Shown here piece by piece: positions 13,601 to 45,083 of a stretch of 64,000 nucleotides of DNA. This DNA comes from Rhea pennata (Eukaryota > Chordata > Aves > Rheiformes > Rheidae), in NCBI RefSeq assembly GCF_028389875.1, contig NC_084677.1, forward strand, positions 11,450,017-11,514,016. The letters run 5' to 3'. The notes beneath the pieces were generated by a model that worked only from the letters and a program-made list of their open reading frames with translations, made no database searches and had not been told where the DNA came from. Position 1 is the first letter of the stretch. Each line of letters opens with the position of its first letter. The translations under genes were made by a program, and so were the position numbers.

Positions 13601-14751
13601 CCATAGCTGTTCTGTGAGTTTCCCATCTCATTTCTGAATGCCAAGAAAAAATATAAAGTAACTTAAACTGTTTCTTGGAGAGAAGGTTCATTTAGAGGCT
13701 CTTTCTCAGCTTGAGTTCACTTTCTTGATATTTAAGTAATTACAATCCAATAATTAACAGAATACCAGCAGATGATGATTCCAGCTAATAGCTAAATGCC
13801 TAAACGTATGCTTTGAGCTGTCAAAAACCACTGTTCATAAAAGAGGATTTATTTTACTCATATATTCTCCTCCTTGATTCATAGCTGTTGATGTGCTCTT
13901 TATCTGTTATTCCTTAGAGGAGATTCAGACCAGGAAATACCATGCATCCATGAGAATAAAACAGAATCTCAGTATTAATTTTACATGTATTATTTTTAGG
14001 GTTTAAATTTTCTTGTAATCATTTATTTGAAATCAATAAATGAAATTAGTCTTAATATTTTTAAAAGCCCATTACATCATAACTGAGTTTCGTGCATTAA
14101 TCATGACTTCTACATAGCACTTAGCAACTACAACAACATACTACGTGGACAGCTCATTAACAAATGTTCAATAGCAGTAGTATAGTTAAATAAAAACAGT
14201 TTCATATTATGATGTTTGCCTCTGTTTTCTGCTTTTCTTTCTCTTCCAAATTTTTCAGTCTTACTAAACATTTTTAAATGTCCTGCTCTATAATTGGATT
14301 ATATTGCTTTAAAGTCATTTCTATATTACATAATAGAGGTGTGTCCTAAGCAGAGAACAAGATTTCTTAGTTTGCCTATGGTATCTTAAAATTAACCTTT
14401 TGTGTGTTACTTACCTCATTTCCTGTTAACTGTTATTAAAGGAAAAAGCAGCATAGAGTATGTATCTGAAAAATGTAATTGAAGTATATTTGATGTCTGA
14501 AATATTTAGTTAAAAATGATTATATACAGTTTCTTTTTTCTAATTTTGCCATGAATTAACTTTAAAAGTCAATTCCTTATCTTCTTCATCTTGAAAGGTG
14601 TCTTTTCGTCTTCTTCACCAGTCTCTTTTTAGGTCTTCATGATGCCATGTTCTATTTGATCTGTCTGGTTCCACTTTGCATTGCAGTCATACAGATCCTG
14701 ACGTGGACTCGTTTTTCAATCCAGAATAGTCATTTAACAACAGTATGCTAA
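1657..14751 (+). CDS. MFSD13B: MFSD13/TMEM180-like major facilitator transporter, six coding exons, 474 aa
   Basis: Coding exons: 1657-1809, 2566-3300, 6208-6362, 7840-7923, 8921-9064, 14598-14751 (TAA at 14749). They total 1425 nt with all phases matching (0,0,2,2,2) and every intron GT-AG. The protein is a 12-helix membrane protein resembling MFSD13A (TMEM180). Shared landmarks are FNFYYVKLF near residue 35, WNAINDPLFGYIQD at 57-70, QVFHLAFCNNF in helix 7, ADIVDEDLEKHKRR at 363-376 and FTKPAQSLAPML after it. NDPLFG is the cytoplasmic loop 2-3 signature of the sugar-cation-symporter-like MFS branch. Substrate is unknown. Position beside METTL9 rather than the MFSD13A neighbourhood favours the B paralogue. 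The start is the first ATG after an acceptor at 1626-1627; the frame stays open upstream (EEETLTIWK), so an upstream exon could extend it. The last intron, 9065-14597, is by far the longest. Confidence 0.85.
3301..6207 (+). other. Intron 2 of the MFSD13-like gene
   Basis: Donor GTAAGC at 3301, acceptor TTTTCAG ending at 6207. An open frame at 3618-3821 has no supporting splice signals or recognisable motif. Nothing else is identified beyond AT-rich sequence. Confidence 0.75.
6485..6512. repeat. Perfect 12-bp inverted repeat with 4-nt loop
   Basis: AAAAGTTGTAAC (6485-6496) and GTTACAACTTTT (6501-6512) are exact reverse complements around TGGT. They lie 123 nt into MFSD13-like intron 3. Confidence 0.9.
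9065..14597 (+). other. Long last intron of the MFSD13-like gene
   Basis: Donor GTAAGT at 9065, acceptor AAAG at 14597. It contains a T-rich low-complexity tract at about 9890-9926 and a short ATT run near 12320. I see no exon, RNA gene or clear interspersed repeat in its 5.5 kb; the 60-80 codon open frames have no matching splice sites. Confidence 0.7.
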
Positions 14752-14874
14752 ATATTTAAGTTAGTCTGTAAATCTTTTGCTGAATTGTACACAAGAGATG
14801 CAGTACATTTTAAATGTGAAAAAGCAAAATTGCATTTAATGGACTATTAGATTAAACACAGTTTGAGCCATTTC

Positions 14875-14880
14875 AATAAA
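14875..14880 (+). promoter_or_regulatory. Polyadenylation signal of the MFSD13-like gene
   Basis: AATAAA lies 124 nt after the stop codon at 14749-14751. It is the first canonical signal downstream and would give a short 3' UTR of about 150 nt. Confidence 0.7.
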
Positions 14881-17800
14881 GTTGGATTCTTCAGTGTACG
14901 TAGAATGTAACACAGATCACATTCAGCCTTAATATTCCAAATCGTACAGAGTTTTTCCTAGCTGAGTTATCGTTTGAATGTGACACGTGTGGAAGACAGG
15001 GAAGATATGCTTATTTTCCTAATTACTAAACAAAGTCATTTCTGGTATGTAATGGTCACTGTTAACTCTTTAAAGAAAGGATATGACAGATCAGGTAAAG
15101 AAATCTCAGCCCAACATCTGGAACTCAAGGAAGCTGCATTTTCTTAAACTTACTGAAAGATGGTGGATTAATTCTGCTGTATCTGATAGAATGACACATA
15201 TCTGAAGTTTGCCAGGAAAAGCCTGGATGGATATCCCTGAGGGAAGGCAGAGAGACAGACAAATTTAGTTGGTATCTAACTGGCCAAATCTCATGACAAA
15301 TCTGTCAGCTACTGCAGGAAGAGCCAAGAATAATTAATTGCCTTGTAAAAGTCAGTATAAGACTAGATAAGAAAAAGATCAAAATGTTATTCAATAAATT
15401 GTTGTTGATTATGGAAAAAGCTCCAAACTTCTTTTGCAACTGCAATATGTTATACAAGATGTCATTGTGGTAAGAAAACTATTAGCAGACGGCTGTAGTA
15501 GTGTTCAGTTAGCAGGACAAATCTAAGCGCACACATACTGAATCAAACTCTGGATAGTAATGTTGGATTGACAGACTCACTTGATGTGATGACAGTTAAT
15601 TTCTGATTTATCCTTACCAACATTTTTTCAGTCTTTATCTTTTACATAGATCTTGTGATTTTTATTAAAAAATTTGTTTTGACATCATTTTAGAAACATG
15701 GACTCTCCTCTTTATTTCACACGTGCTGTAATGATAAGATACCTTAGCGTGTTTACAGTATTCTTTTTAATAGATTGTTTTTTCTCTAATATATCCAGTG
15801 TTAGATAATCTGTCTCGAGCAACAGGGGTTTTCAAATTGTGTAATGACAGACACGCTACGTATCTACCACAGTAATTTTTTCTTTGATTTGCCTGGTGAA
15901 ACATAATTTTAGAACCATGTCTCTTACCGAGTGCCAGTTACTCTGAAGTCCATGAAGATGCATTGTATATATCTAGCCTTTTAGTGTGGACCCAGCTCAT
16001 TTCTGAGGTTCTAGATTTACACGATAGGTAACTTGGAAGCGAAAGGAATGTAAGAATTTGCTGTGCATTTTGTGGACACTGGCATAATTGAGTTACGAGG
16101 TTTGAGATTTGACCTGTCAATCTTAGAAAACATAGCTATTCGCTTGTGCCTCAGTTTTTCCATTCGCAGAGTAGAAACAGCTTTGTTTCCCTGCTTTTTG
16201 TAATGTGTAAAGTGCTTTCAAATCTGAGTGAAAAAGTGGGATATCATTGTTAAACATTATTTAGAAATCCAAATGAATCTTATGATATGAAAACTTACGT
16301 TAAAATGTAAGAAGCTAGAAATGTGGTGAGGTTTTAAGTTGCATTTATCATTTTTTTTTATGATTTCTGATTTGCCAGAGATACCATTGTTGATTTGCAC
16401 TGTAGATCCTAATAGCATTATGCATACATGCAAGTGTCGTATGTATTTACATATGAAAAAAATATTTATAAAAATACTAGAACAGACATAAACCACACGT
16501 TAACATTCTGTATTTTAAAAAAAAATGCACCGTGTTGTCTATTTGAATTTTCTGCCTCATGGCGATAATCTATTTTTAAAAACCAACAGCATGATTGAAT
16601 TGTTAGCTAGGAATCCCTGTCATTATTGTTTTCTGAAGGTGGTTACTGTAAGAGAAGAGACTGAAGGAATTTATGTTAACATAGTCTTTGATCCATTATA
16701 AGAAACTATGTTCTCCCTGACCACTCCTTTGAAGGAGGAGTATAATTTACAATATATTTTTTTTAATTATTAGTTTCTCTGATAATATTTCATAATTTTT
16801 GTATGTTTATCTTTTTTCTACAAAATATGTATTTTCTGCTGGGAGAAAATGTTACTGCTTCATAAATACAGTGTTTCTTAGATGACTGTTTATTAATTTG
16901 TTGTAATAAAAAGTTATTAGAATACAGTGTTCAACTGGGAAAGTACTGTGCTATACAACAGGAAAACTAGTAAGTGTCTTTAACAGTCAAAAACATACCA
17001 CGAGTTCTTTGAAATGGTCAGAATCAATTCCTCTGCAAAATGTTTGGTAAAGCTACCATTTTATTTGCTCAAAAAGGGAGTAAGGAGTGGCAAGACTGAA
17101 GGCGTAGCTTGAATAGCCTCTTTAAACTGCTCCATCTTCAGAATTAAGATAGGAAACGTAAATAGTCAAAATAAGTGAGACTGCCTTAAAAATGGGAGAT
17201 TAACTGCGTAGAGTAACTTCGTTGAGAAAACAAATCCTAGAAATACAAGACAAATAATTTAACAGGTAAAATAGTAATTAAATCTACAAATTACTAGAAT
17301 AGACTAATCTGTCCGTCTGTCCTGTTCCTCTTGCTGTAAGAACAGGAAGAAAGCACCTTTCATCACAGCAAGGGTCAAACCAAAATAGAGCTGGCAAACT
17401 GGTTAAATGCAGGCAGTTGTCTTAATACAAGAATTAGCAATGGAAGATTGACAGTTGGGTATGACTGACATTGCTTACTCTCCCTATGTCTGCCATCCAC
17501 TAAACTTTGTTATCCTTTGTTAAACCTACATGATTGTTTTTGCTAAACCTGTATGTTTGATTTGGCCATGAACCAAGTAAAGGATGATCAAATGCGAAAG
17601 CAGTGTCTTGCAGCAGCTGGTTTGACTGCCTTCACTCCCCATTAGCTAATAGTATCTGAGCTTGAAGTCTTCCTGCTGGAAAAATGCCACAACTTAATCT
17701 TGGTAATTTAAGAGTGTCTAAAATAGCCTCATAATTGATAAAGAGGATTTAAACGTGTATAATATAAAATAGGAAACATTATGATAACTTCATGGAATTG

Positions 17801-18784
17801 AGAAGCTTGATGATTAAGTTCATAGAGTTTCAGTGCAAATTCTCGGAGTTTAAATCTTAATACACTGACTGAAATTTATTTACTGAAAATCAATAGGTAA
17901 AGGTGTCTATTGGATGTTATCTAGTAGACACTAAAGGATGCTAGTCTAATCGTACAGTAGTAATATAATAATGTGGCTAGTGATGGAGTGAAAACAGATT
18001 GAATAAATGTCAGTAAAATATGTATTTTAAGTAGGAAAGAATTAATTTATATTTTGTCGAGGTTACAGTCCCGTCTGTTCTCGTCCTGTACAAAATGACC
18101 TTCCCAGTCTCCTGCTGTGCTGATTTTGGAACTGCTCAGTAATTCATGAATAATGCTATGTTGACACGGTTAGTAGGATGTTTACATTTGAATATAGTTG
18201 TATAGCTTAATGGGGGCTGTCAGGAAAGACCAGCAGGAAGGGAAAGGAACAATTAAGATAAGCCACATCTCCACAAACACTTAAGAGCTCCTTCCTACAG
18301 CATTACGCCAGCTCAGGAAAAAGCTCAGTAATACATGCGATCGGAACAAATCCAGCAGATTTTATAAAGGAGTGTAGAACATAGACTAGGGCGGTTGTCA
18401 GGAGTTGTCTTAGGGAGCTGGGTGAACCCACAGGCACTGGGAGGTGTGTGAAGAAACTGGGCTTCCTAGGTTACCTTTGGGAGCCGGGATTTTAGATCAG
18501 GTTGGTTATTTATCTTAAAGCCCCCTTTCTGGTAATTATTTTCTTACTACTACTTAAGTAACAGAAGCAAAGACTGTTTTATTGCTTTGTGTTATCAAAA
18601 ATAAAGCTCGCTGGCCACCCTAACAGAGTCCAACCCTAGGCTCTCACTCCTTCCAGAGTTTGGAGCCAAATTAAAGTAAAATACAGTTTAATGGCCCATG
18701 TGCAGTAATTACAGACCAAGCCGAGCTCCTCCACACAGCGACCCCAGAAGAAAATGCCTGGGCAATGACATCCTTACAGCCTAA

Positions 18785-18851
18785 GCCCCGCCCCCCGGTG
18801 GTTCCGACCAATCATAACATTAGGGTCTGGGGTCTTCTCGTTCCTCATTGG
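18785..18851. promoter_or_regulatory. Promoter-like GC-box and paired CCAAT boxes
   Basis: A GC-box-like run (GCCCCGCCCCCCGG, 18785-18798) is followed by CCAAT at 18808-18812 and an inverted CCAAT (ATTGG) at 18847-18851, in a locally GC-rich patch within AT-rich intergenic DNA. This pattern is typical of promoters, but no TATA box, exon or recognised transcript is visible beside it. It lies about 3 kb before the METTL9 CpG island. Confidence 0.35.
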
Positions 18852-20070
18852 CTCCCCTCATTGTCTCCAGACAGCTCCTTTTCTAGCTTCTGCTGGCGGT
18901 TGTAACTGGTTTAAGCCGGTTCTGGGGGTACTAACGGCCTAACCCTTCAGCGCCGAGGGAAAGCTCGCAGCTCTCAGGCTAAGGCTTCGGAAGCCTTGGC
19001 TACCAGTGCTATGCTGAACAGCTCACTCTAGATAGCTCCAGTCCAACCTTCTTTAACATTCTTCTTGACTGGGAAAATTGCTGGTTTACGTCCTAGAATA
19101 CATGAGGCTGTGGAGCTAGTGCTGTAAATGTGAGTCCTGCCCCAAAGGTAAGGTTCCCTGTGATCACCATAAAATGAATGCAATCCTGTTAAAAACACTC
19201 TGTTATAGGTAAGTGTTCAAAATTTCTGATATGTTTTGGACCCTTGGCATTAAATAAGTTACAGAAATCTTGCAACATGAAGGATAAGTATCTAAAAAAT
19301 AGAGGAACAAGGAAAAAAGGAGATGTTTCCCTGCAGATCCTTCCCTGAGCTAATTGCTTTGAATGGTGTGTGCGTACGTTTATACAAAGAATAGTTTGCT
19401 GAGGTTGTCCAGCAACCAATACAGGTTATATTTTCATCAGCATATGTGCAAATGACAGTACATCAAAATTACTACCTAAATGTGCATGAATAGTACATTT
19501 TTTATAGCCTGTCAAGAGAAAAATACACTTGGTATACTACTATCACAGTAAAATATTAATGACCAATATAATACTGAGTAGGAACTTTGAAACATCTCAT
19601 TAAAACTTAACCAGGTTGCATACTAACGATACAGAGATGAAAACTAGCATATTTATTAATTTACTCAGCATGCAATTCATTATACATACTTTTCCTGTGA
19701 TGAAATTATATTTCCTTGTGAATGACATGCAACTAACTTGAAGCAATTTTATTTAGTGGTTTACACATTGTGAGCAAATGTCTGTTTAAAAAGCAGCAAA
19801 TTTAGCTTTGTCATTTTGGATTTTGATTTTAAAGCTGTTTTATTCCTGGGGGGGAAAATAAGCTAATCTGTCTTTACAAACAAGAACATACATAGAAAGC
19901 AAAGTCCTAATATCAAACTAAATAAGAAGTAGTAGACTGAAAAGGCATCTTGCTCATCTAGGTATTGGAGAAAAATGAATCTTTGTCTGGAAAACTGTCC
20001 AAAGCTCTCATGTCAGAAACTTTCCTCAAGGAGGCTGAACATCAGTGAAAATAAACTGAACAGAAAAATC

Positions 20071-20190
20071 CTCTGGCAGTATTTTGTTGTTGCTCTGGTT
20101 TTCTTGATATCTCAGGCTAAGCAAGTTTGGATTTTACTAGTGCTTGATCAGAGGATTTTCAAGGTAGACGCCGGGATCTTGTGGTGGTTT
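20071..20190 (+). repeat. Possible 5S-rRNA-derived SINE remnant
   Basis: The segment GGCTAAGCAAGTTTGG, then TAGTGCTTGATCAGAGGA, then a stretch containing GCCGGGATCTTGTGG, follows the order and spacing of the 5S rRNA internal promoter (AGCTAAGCAGGGTCGGG, TAGTACTTGGATGGGAGA, ACCGGGTGCTGTAGG). Similarity is partial and from memory, with many substitutions. 5S-headed SINEs (SINE3 class, such as AmnSINE1) are known in amniotes, which fits a decayed copy better than a functional 5S gene. Confidence 0.4.
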
Positions 20191-21865
20191 GCTTATGTGT
20201 CATCCTTACCAGGAAATGAAGGGGCTAGACTCCAGCCTTTCAGATCTGATCAAAAGGAAAGATGCCAACTGCTTGTGTTCATTATGAAAAAAAAAATCTG
20301 AGAGACTAGAGACGATAGCCCTGATGCCATTCTCAGCTGGAATTTGATTAGCTAGATGGGCTTTGTCTAGGTCGTCTTTCAGTTGGATATGGTACTCCTC
20401 AGTTTGTGCTACTACCATGAATAACCTGTGTTTGTTAGAGCATAACTGAGCACAGTGGTAAAACGCCTAACCAAAACCCACAAAAACTATGGCTTTAGTC
20501 TTAGTAAAAGCATAAGCTGCTGTATTAAATGCCAGAAGCCTTTTATCCAGCTTGACCTCTCCCAGATTAAGACGTTTTGATAAGCATTGTCTGTTCCAGG
20601 CTATCCTTTTTCTGGGGGTATTAGCTGCCTTCAGAACATATTTTCATCTGCCGGTCTCCACTGTGCCTCCACATTCCCATGCACAGAAATAGCATGCAGG
20701 AGCCTGACTCAAGTTTTTCTTACCTGCATACTGACTTCTTTGCTCTGTGTGCATAGCCCAGTGCTTTGGGAATAAATACGGGAACACAGTTGACCTCAGA
20801 TCCATCTGCTCTGAACACGGTGACTGTGCTCCTGCCATAGAACCAAGGCTGTAAATTCAGAGAGACCTTTCTAGGTCAAAACATTGCTAGAATTCCACAC
20901 TAGCAGCAAGTTTACTTCGAGCCATTGCAAAATAGTTATTTAAAAGAAAAAAACACAGTGTCTGAGGACTTGAAGCCAAATTTCATATTATAGAGGTGTA
21001 GGCTTCCATCTGTTCATAGAAGACCCTTTGAAGTGCAAACTCAGTAACAACCAATTTGTCTTTAAACGCTTATGTTTTCAGGTCTTGTGGACATCACCTT
21101 AGTGCCTGATGACCTTAATGTCAGGAATTTCTCAGACTGAAGAACTAATCCCAAAATTTTACACCGTAAGGAGAGACAAATCCCAGGGAGGTCCCTGGGC
21201 TGGAGTGAGCCTGGTTTCAGCCAGCAGCCCGTGGTGTGCTGGGGGAGGCATTCCATGCCGCCACGCAGCTTGTGCCCCGCGGCAGCTCCTCCTCTCATGG
21301 ACCCCCAACGGCCCCCCCTAAAAGAGGTTTGGTCCCTTCTGTCCGAAGGAGGCGGCGCCCCGGCACCCGGGCGGCCTGAGCACCGCCAGGCTGCGGAGGC
21401 GGCCGCGTGCGTCGCGCGGCGGCGCCCGGGCGGGGCCGCACGCCCTCCGCGCAGCGCTCTGCGCACGCGCGGCGGGAGGTGGCACGCGCCCGCAGACGGC
21501 GCCGCCGCCCGGGCGGCGGGGCGGGGCGGTGCCGAGCACCTGCGCGGCGGGGGGCGTCTGGCGCCCGCCCCCGCGGAGGGGAGGAGCGCGTGCGGGCCGC
21601 TCCTGCCGGCGATGCCCGGAGGGGAGGGACGAGCCGCCGCCGTCGCCATTGTGCCCCGCTCCGGTTTGAAAGCAGGGATCCCCCGCCGCGGCCCCGCCCA
21701 CGTTGTGATTGGCGAGGCAGAGGGAGGGAGCCGGCGCGTGCCAGGCCCCGGCGTGCCGCAGCCGAGCCGTCCGGGTGGCCCTCGCTGCCGCGGTGCGGCG
21801 CGTTCCGCTCTGCGCGCGGGTCCCGGAGCGGAGCCGAGCGCGGCGGGTTGCGTGCTGCCGCTGCC

Positions 21866-21901
21866 ATGGCGAGGGGAGGCGGCGAGCGCGGGAGGGGGTG
21901 A
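21866..21901 (+). CDS. Upstream ORF in the METTL9 5' leader, 11 codons
   Basis: ATG at 21866 sits in an optimal initiation context (CTGCCATGG: C at -1 and -2, G at +4). It reads MARGGGERGRG then TGA ending at 21901, only 21 nt before the METTL9 ATG. The METTL9 ATG has a weak context (CCCCCCATGA). If transcription starts upstream of 21866, this short frame should reduce or gate METTL9 translation. The peptide itself is probably not functional. Confidence 0.5.
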   Translation: MARGGGERGRG

Positions 21902-21922
21902 CCGCGCGCCCCTAGCCCCCCC

Positions 21923-41580
<19,658 letters not shown>

Positions 41581-41686
41581 GCATATATGAAGTAAATCTC
41601 CAGAGTCAAACCCAAGAAGCAGCCTCTGAAAGAGGTGTATGATTTATGGTTACTTAAAGGGAAGGAATTTTGGGATTGCCATGCTA

Positions 41687-42093
41687 AATAAATATCATGT
41701 AAGAGTTTTAAAGGCCAAAATACTAATGTATTTCTTTGTAGTATGATTAGAAAAAAAGTTTGTTTGTTTTTTTTTAAACAGACTCTTCAGTTGAGAATTT
41801 CTTTTTTACCAGCTCTTAACCCAACCATGCATTCTACAATCCAACAGTAATGGAGGATATTTTTTATACTTACCTGCAACAGGAATCAGATCCAAACAAA
41901 GCAGTAGTCCTAATAATGAGGATATCGATACAATGTGAATTGTTGTTAAAGAAATCAAGAGAAATCTGGCAATAAAGTTGTCTATTCAGTTCGGACCTTG
42001 TGGAATATAAACTGTTGAAATGGATATTCTTCCATACTAAGTTACTTTCTCTCTTACTGTCATTTTTCACATGTTTTTAATCATGCTAATAAA
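41687..42093 (+). promoter_or_regulatory. METTL9 polyadenylation signals (proximal and distal)
   Basis: AATAAA occurs at 41687-41692, about 107 nt after the stop codon, and again at 42088-42093, followed by a T-rich, TG-containing downstream element (ACTTTTTTTGAG). Both could be used, giving 3' UTRs of about 130 or 530 nt. Confidence 0.6.
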
Positions 42094-44539
42094 CTTTTTT
42101 TGAGATGACTTTTTGCATTAACTTTTGTGTTCATTTTTGTAATCATAGCCACGCTTGTCTGTATCAACTGCTCTTTGTGTTGAGAAAAGTTCTCAGTTGC
42201 AGCACAACCTTGAGTTTATTTAAACAACATTTAAGTATTGTTTAAAGGGATCCACAAAAAATGTCACTTTCGGTTGGATTTCCTTCATGTTCCTCTCAAA
42301 GCCTCATAAATTCTCATTGCTTTTGCATACATTTTCCAGCTAAAGAAGTTAGAGTAGAACTTGCCAAAACTGCATTTGATGCTGATGGATTTGATAACAA
42401 ATTTTCCAGGCTGAGCAAGATGTTCCCAAAAGTTTTCCAGCTTAAATAACTCAGAAGGAGTTTCTTACGTTTTTGCATGTCAAGCTGCCTCTCAGGCTCC
42501 TGATGTAGGGACCTGACTGTCCCATGTAGGCTTAAATAGCCTGGGACAATTCCCTCCCCTGTCCCCTTTCCTGCACTAATTAAATGCTATTTATTTTTAC
42601 ATCACTTATTTTTAAAATCCTGTCTAAAATTTCTAGTACTGAGGATATAACCTTCCATTAAAACAGCTAGCAGTAGCAGCAATACAGAACTGGCAGCTGC
42701 ATGTCTTGCATTGCTTGGGATTTAAGTGATGTGAGAGAGCAGGAAACCCTAGCTTGGATATCAGCTGGTAAGTAAAGTTAAGAACAGACTTACCTTTTGC
42801 TTTTGAAGTTTACAAGTTTTTTTTAGTGATTGATGATCTTACGTCAAGTAGGATATTTCAGCTGGTCTTTTTATGTTTACGTTGGACTTCCATTGCCTGA
42901 TGTTTAGTGTTTTCTCTTGCAAATTTAATAACCTTTTATTCTCCATTGTCTTTGTGAAATAGTAGTATGTAGTATAAGGTGAGTGATTTTACTGGTGGGT
43001 TTTTATCCAACAGTAATTCAAGCTTAGTATTACTCTAATTTCAGCATCTGCTGTTTAATTTTGGCACCACTGGAGAAAAAATGAGCTATGTATCTTAGAG
43101 TGCACTTGTTAACTTTTGTTTTGCTGCCTGTATTCGTACCTGCCTAGCAACTGGAAAATACCATTCTTAATGTGTAATGAATTTAGCTTCATGTAGCAAA
43201 TAGGTATCAAAGTTCTTCAAAGATGTTTAAAGATGTAACTCCTACATTTCAAGTCACACAAGAGAGGATGCATTTCATGTCTTTCATATCTTTTAAATCC
43301 TGACATTTCAGACATTGGTTTGTAATAGCTTTGAGAGTTTTGGGATCAGAAGGTGCGCTGTCCATAATAATAGTTCTTGAGTTTTCATATTTTCTTGCCT
43401 GTGTTAAAACAAGTGTTTTTGCACTTGAGGTGAGGAATTGAAACACTTAACAAAACATGAGCAGTAACAGGGCAAAGCTGTGAACAGAACAAAGATAAAT
43501 TTAAGGGACTCTGTACAAAATATCCCTGGGCCTAATCCTGCAGATGTCTTCAGAAGGCCCTAGGCAGCGTCCCCGATTCTGCAGGACACGCACGGCATGG
43601 GCAGTCCTGCCCCGTGGCCATTTCCTCCCTCGGTGGCTTCCGTGGGAAGCTCTTTAGGCCCTTTATCAAATGTATACTGCTCGAGTTGTGTTATCTTTGG
43701 GTTATTAAAATGCACAGTTTAGTGAAAGTAAGTTAAAGGGACCACAAATCCTGTAGAAACAGATACTAATCAAAACATGGGCATTCTGGTTTTAGTATTC
43801 TGTGCTAACTTTGTCTTATTTTGCTGTATGTAATAAGGCAGTTACGTGCATAGTCTCACAGCAGAAAGTACAAATGTTTACAATATAGTAGCTTTGTCCT
43901 GTAATGTAGTAATCTAGGCAGAAAATCTGCCCAGCTGCCAATTTCCTTGCTGTATTTTAAGTGAATCTAGAAATATTTTTTATGCCTGGCCCCTGTCCTC
44001 AAAACATCTGCTTAGGCCTGTTGAATGTATAAAGTGGCCCTGAGGGACGGTATCTGTGCCAGCACTTCTAGGATCAGAGTCCTTGCGAAGGAAGAGGAGC
44101 AGCATGGCTAATGGTGACAGAAAAGGGGCTTCTTTCCCTTTCAAGCCTTTGAGCATGTATTTGTGTGCAGTTAATGTCTGCTTAGATAGCCCCAGGAAAG
44201 AAACTCTTGAGTCCAAGTTGGTTAAATAACCTGGAATAACCTAAGATACCATCCAAGGGACGGAGTGCTTGTTTTGGGTCTGCTGTCCCTGCCCTGCTGG
44301 GGGTGGCAGTGCATAGCTCACATCTCGGTGTTCTCACTAACGTGGTGTTTTGCCCTGGAGAGTAACTAAACTCTCTCTTCTGTCGAGGTGGCACTGGATA
44401 TGTTGCATCGCAGGAGAAAGATGCTGTGCAAGGGCCTGATTTAGTTGGAAACTTTCAACACAAAGTTGGAACTTCGTCTCCCAGGAACTGCAGGGTGACC
44501 CTTTTGCAGGGTGACCCCAGGTACAGTTAGTTCCTCTTC

Positions 44540-44846
44540 TGCTCTAGGAAGCCGGGAGGCCGTGTGCCAGGGCTCGGCGTGGGGGCCGGGAGAGCAGGGC
44601 TAGCCCGGCTAGTGCCCCAGAGCAGCTCGCTGAGCTCCCCTCTTCCCAAGAGGGGCCATGTCCTCTTCTTGCCTGCCGTGGGAGCCCCTCACCACTGCCC
44701 TCGCCTCTGGCTGGAGGCTGGGTGCTGCTGGGCAGCCCCCGGGGCGGTCCTGGTCCCAGTGCCTGCCCCCTGCTCCCGAGTCCCTTGCAGAGCCGCCCAG
44801 CTCGCTGAGCACCGCAGCACGGTGAGACAGGCACACGCCAAGGCAG
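44540..44846 (+). other. Candidate untranslated first exon / promoter of OTOA
   Basis: This GC-rich block ends in a consensus splice donor (AGGCAG then GTAAGG at 44847). It lies 2.3 kb before the OTOA coding start, which itself is preceded by an acceptor. A noncoding first exon here would fit, but the transcription start is not visible and the exon could belong to a separate noncoding RNA. A TATA-like TATAAA at 44028-44033 lies further upstream. Confidence 0.3.
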
Positions 44847-45026
44847 GTAAGGTGCCATGGGCCCTGACGCGCTCTGCGGATGCCCTAGGGCCCGGCACCT
44901 CTTTTCCTTCCGCTCCTTCTCCCTCCTTTTCCAGCCTGAGCCCCCAGGGGCTCCCACACTGCCTGGAGGCTCCTTTGCAGCGAGCCTGGCTGCAAGGGGG
45001 AGGACGGGCGGCAGCAGCGCGTGGGG

Positions 45027-45083
45027 TTATCAGCAAACTTCTGGTTATGAGGTTAACTTTCTGCTTATCAGGCTTCAGATAAG
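45027..45083. promoter_or_regulatory. Cluster of GATA-type motifs
   Basis: Three GATA cores occur in 57 nt: TTATCA at 45027-45032, TTATCA at 45065-45070 and AGATAAG at 45077-45083. An HNF1 half-site-like GGTTAAC lies between them (45051-45057). This density at the edge of a GC-rich block is enhancer-like. Confidence 0.3.

Larger units (their letters stand above)
14881..21290. other. Intergenic region between the MFSD13-like gene and METTL9
   Basis: No convincing coding exon. Two items stand out: a GC-box/CCAAT cluster at 18785-18851 and a 5S-rRNA-like segment at about 20071-20190. A further AATAAA occurs at 18600-18605 and could serve a long 3' UTR. Overlapping open frames at 19975-20301 (+) and 20206-20418 (-) look like chance frames across the 5S-like segment. 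Confidence 0.55.

Noticed and set aside
18190..18660. Possible solo retroviral LTR (TG start, AATAAA, GC-rich after it)
   Set aside because: No clear terminal dinucleotides with target-site duplication could be found, and the promoter motifs lie downstream of the AATAAA, the reverse of LTR order.
20115..20185. Functional 5S rRNA gene
   Set aside because: Too many substitutions in the internal promoter elements and no clean T-run terminator; at most a decayed derivative.
19975..20418. Overlapping sense (108 aa) and antisense (70 aa) open frames in the intergenic region
   Set aside because: No motif, splice or promoter support; the stretch overlaps the 5S-like repeat remnant, and each frame would exclude the other.
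42261..42449. 62-codon frame 170 nt after the METTL9 distal polyadenylation signal
   Set aside because: The C-terminal half looks protein-like, but there is no recognised homologue, promoter or splice partner, so chance is more likely.
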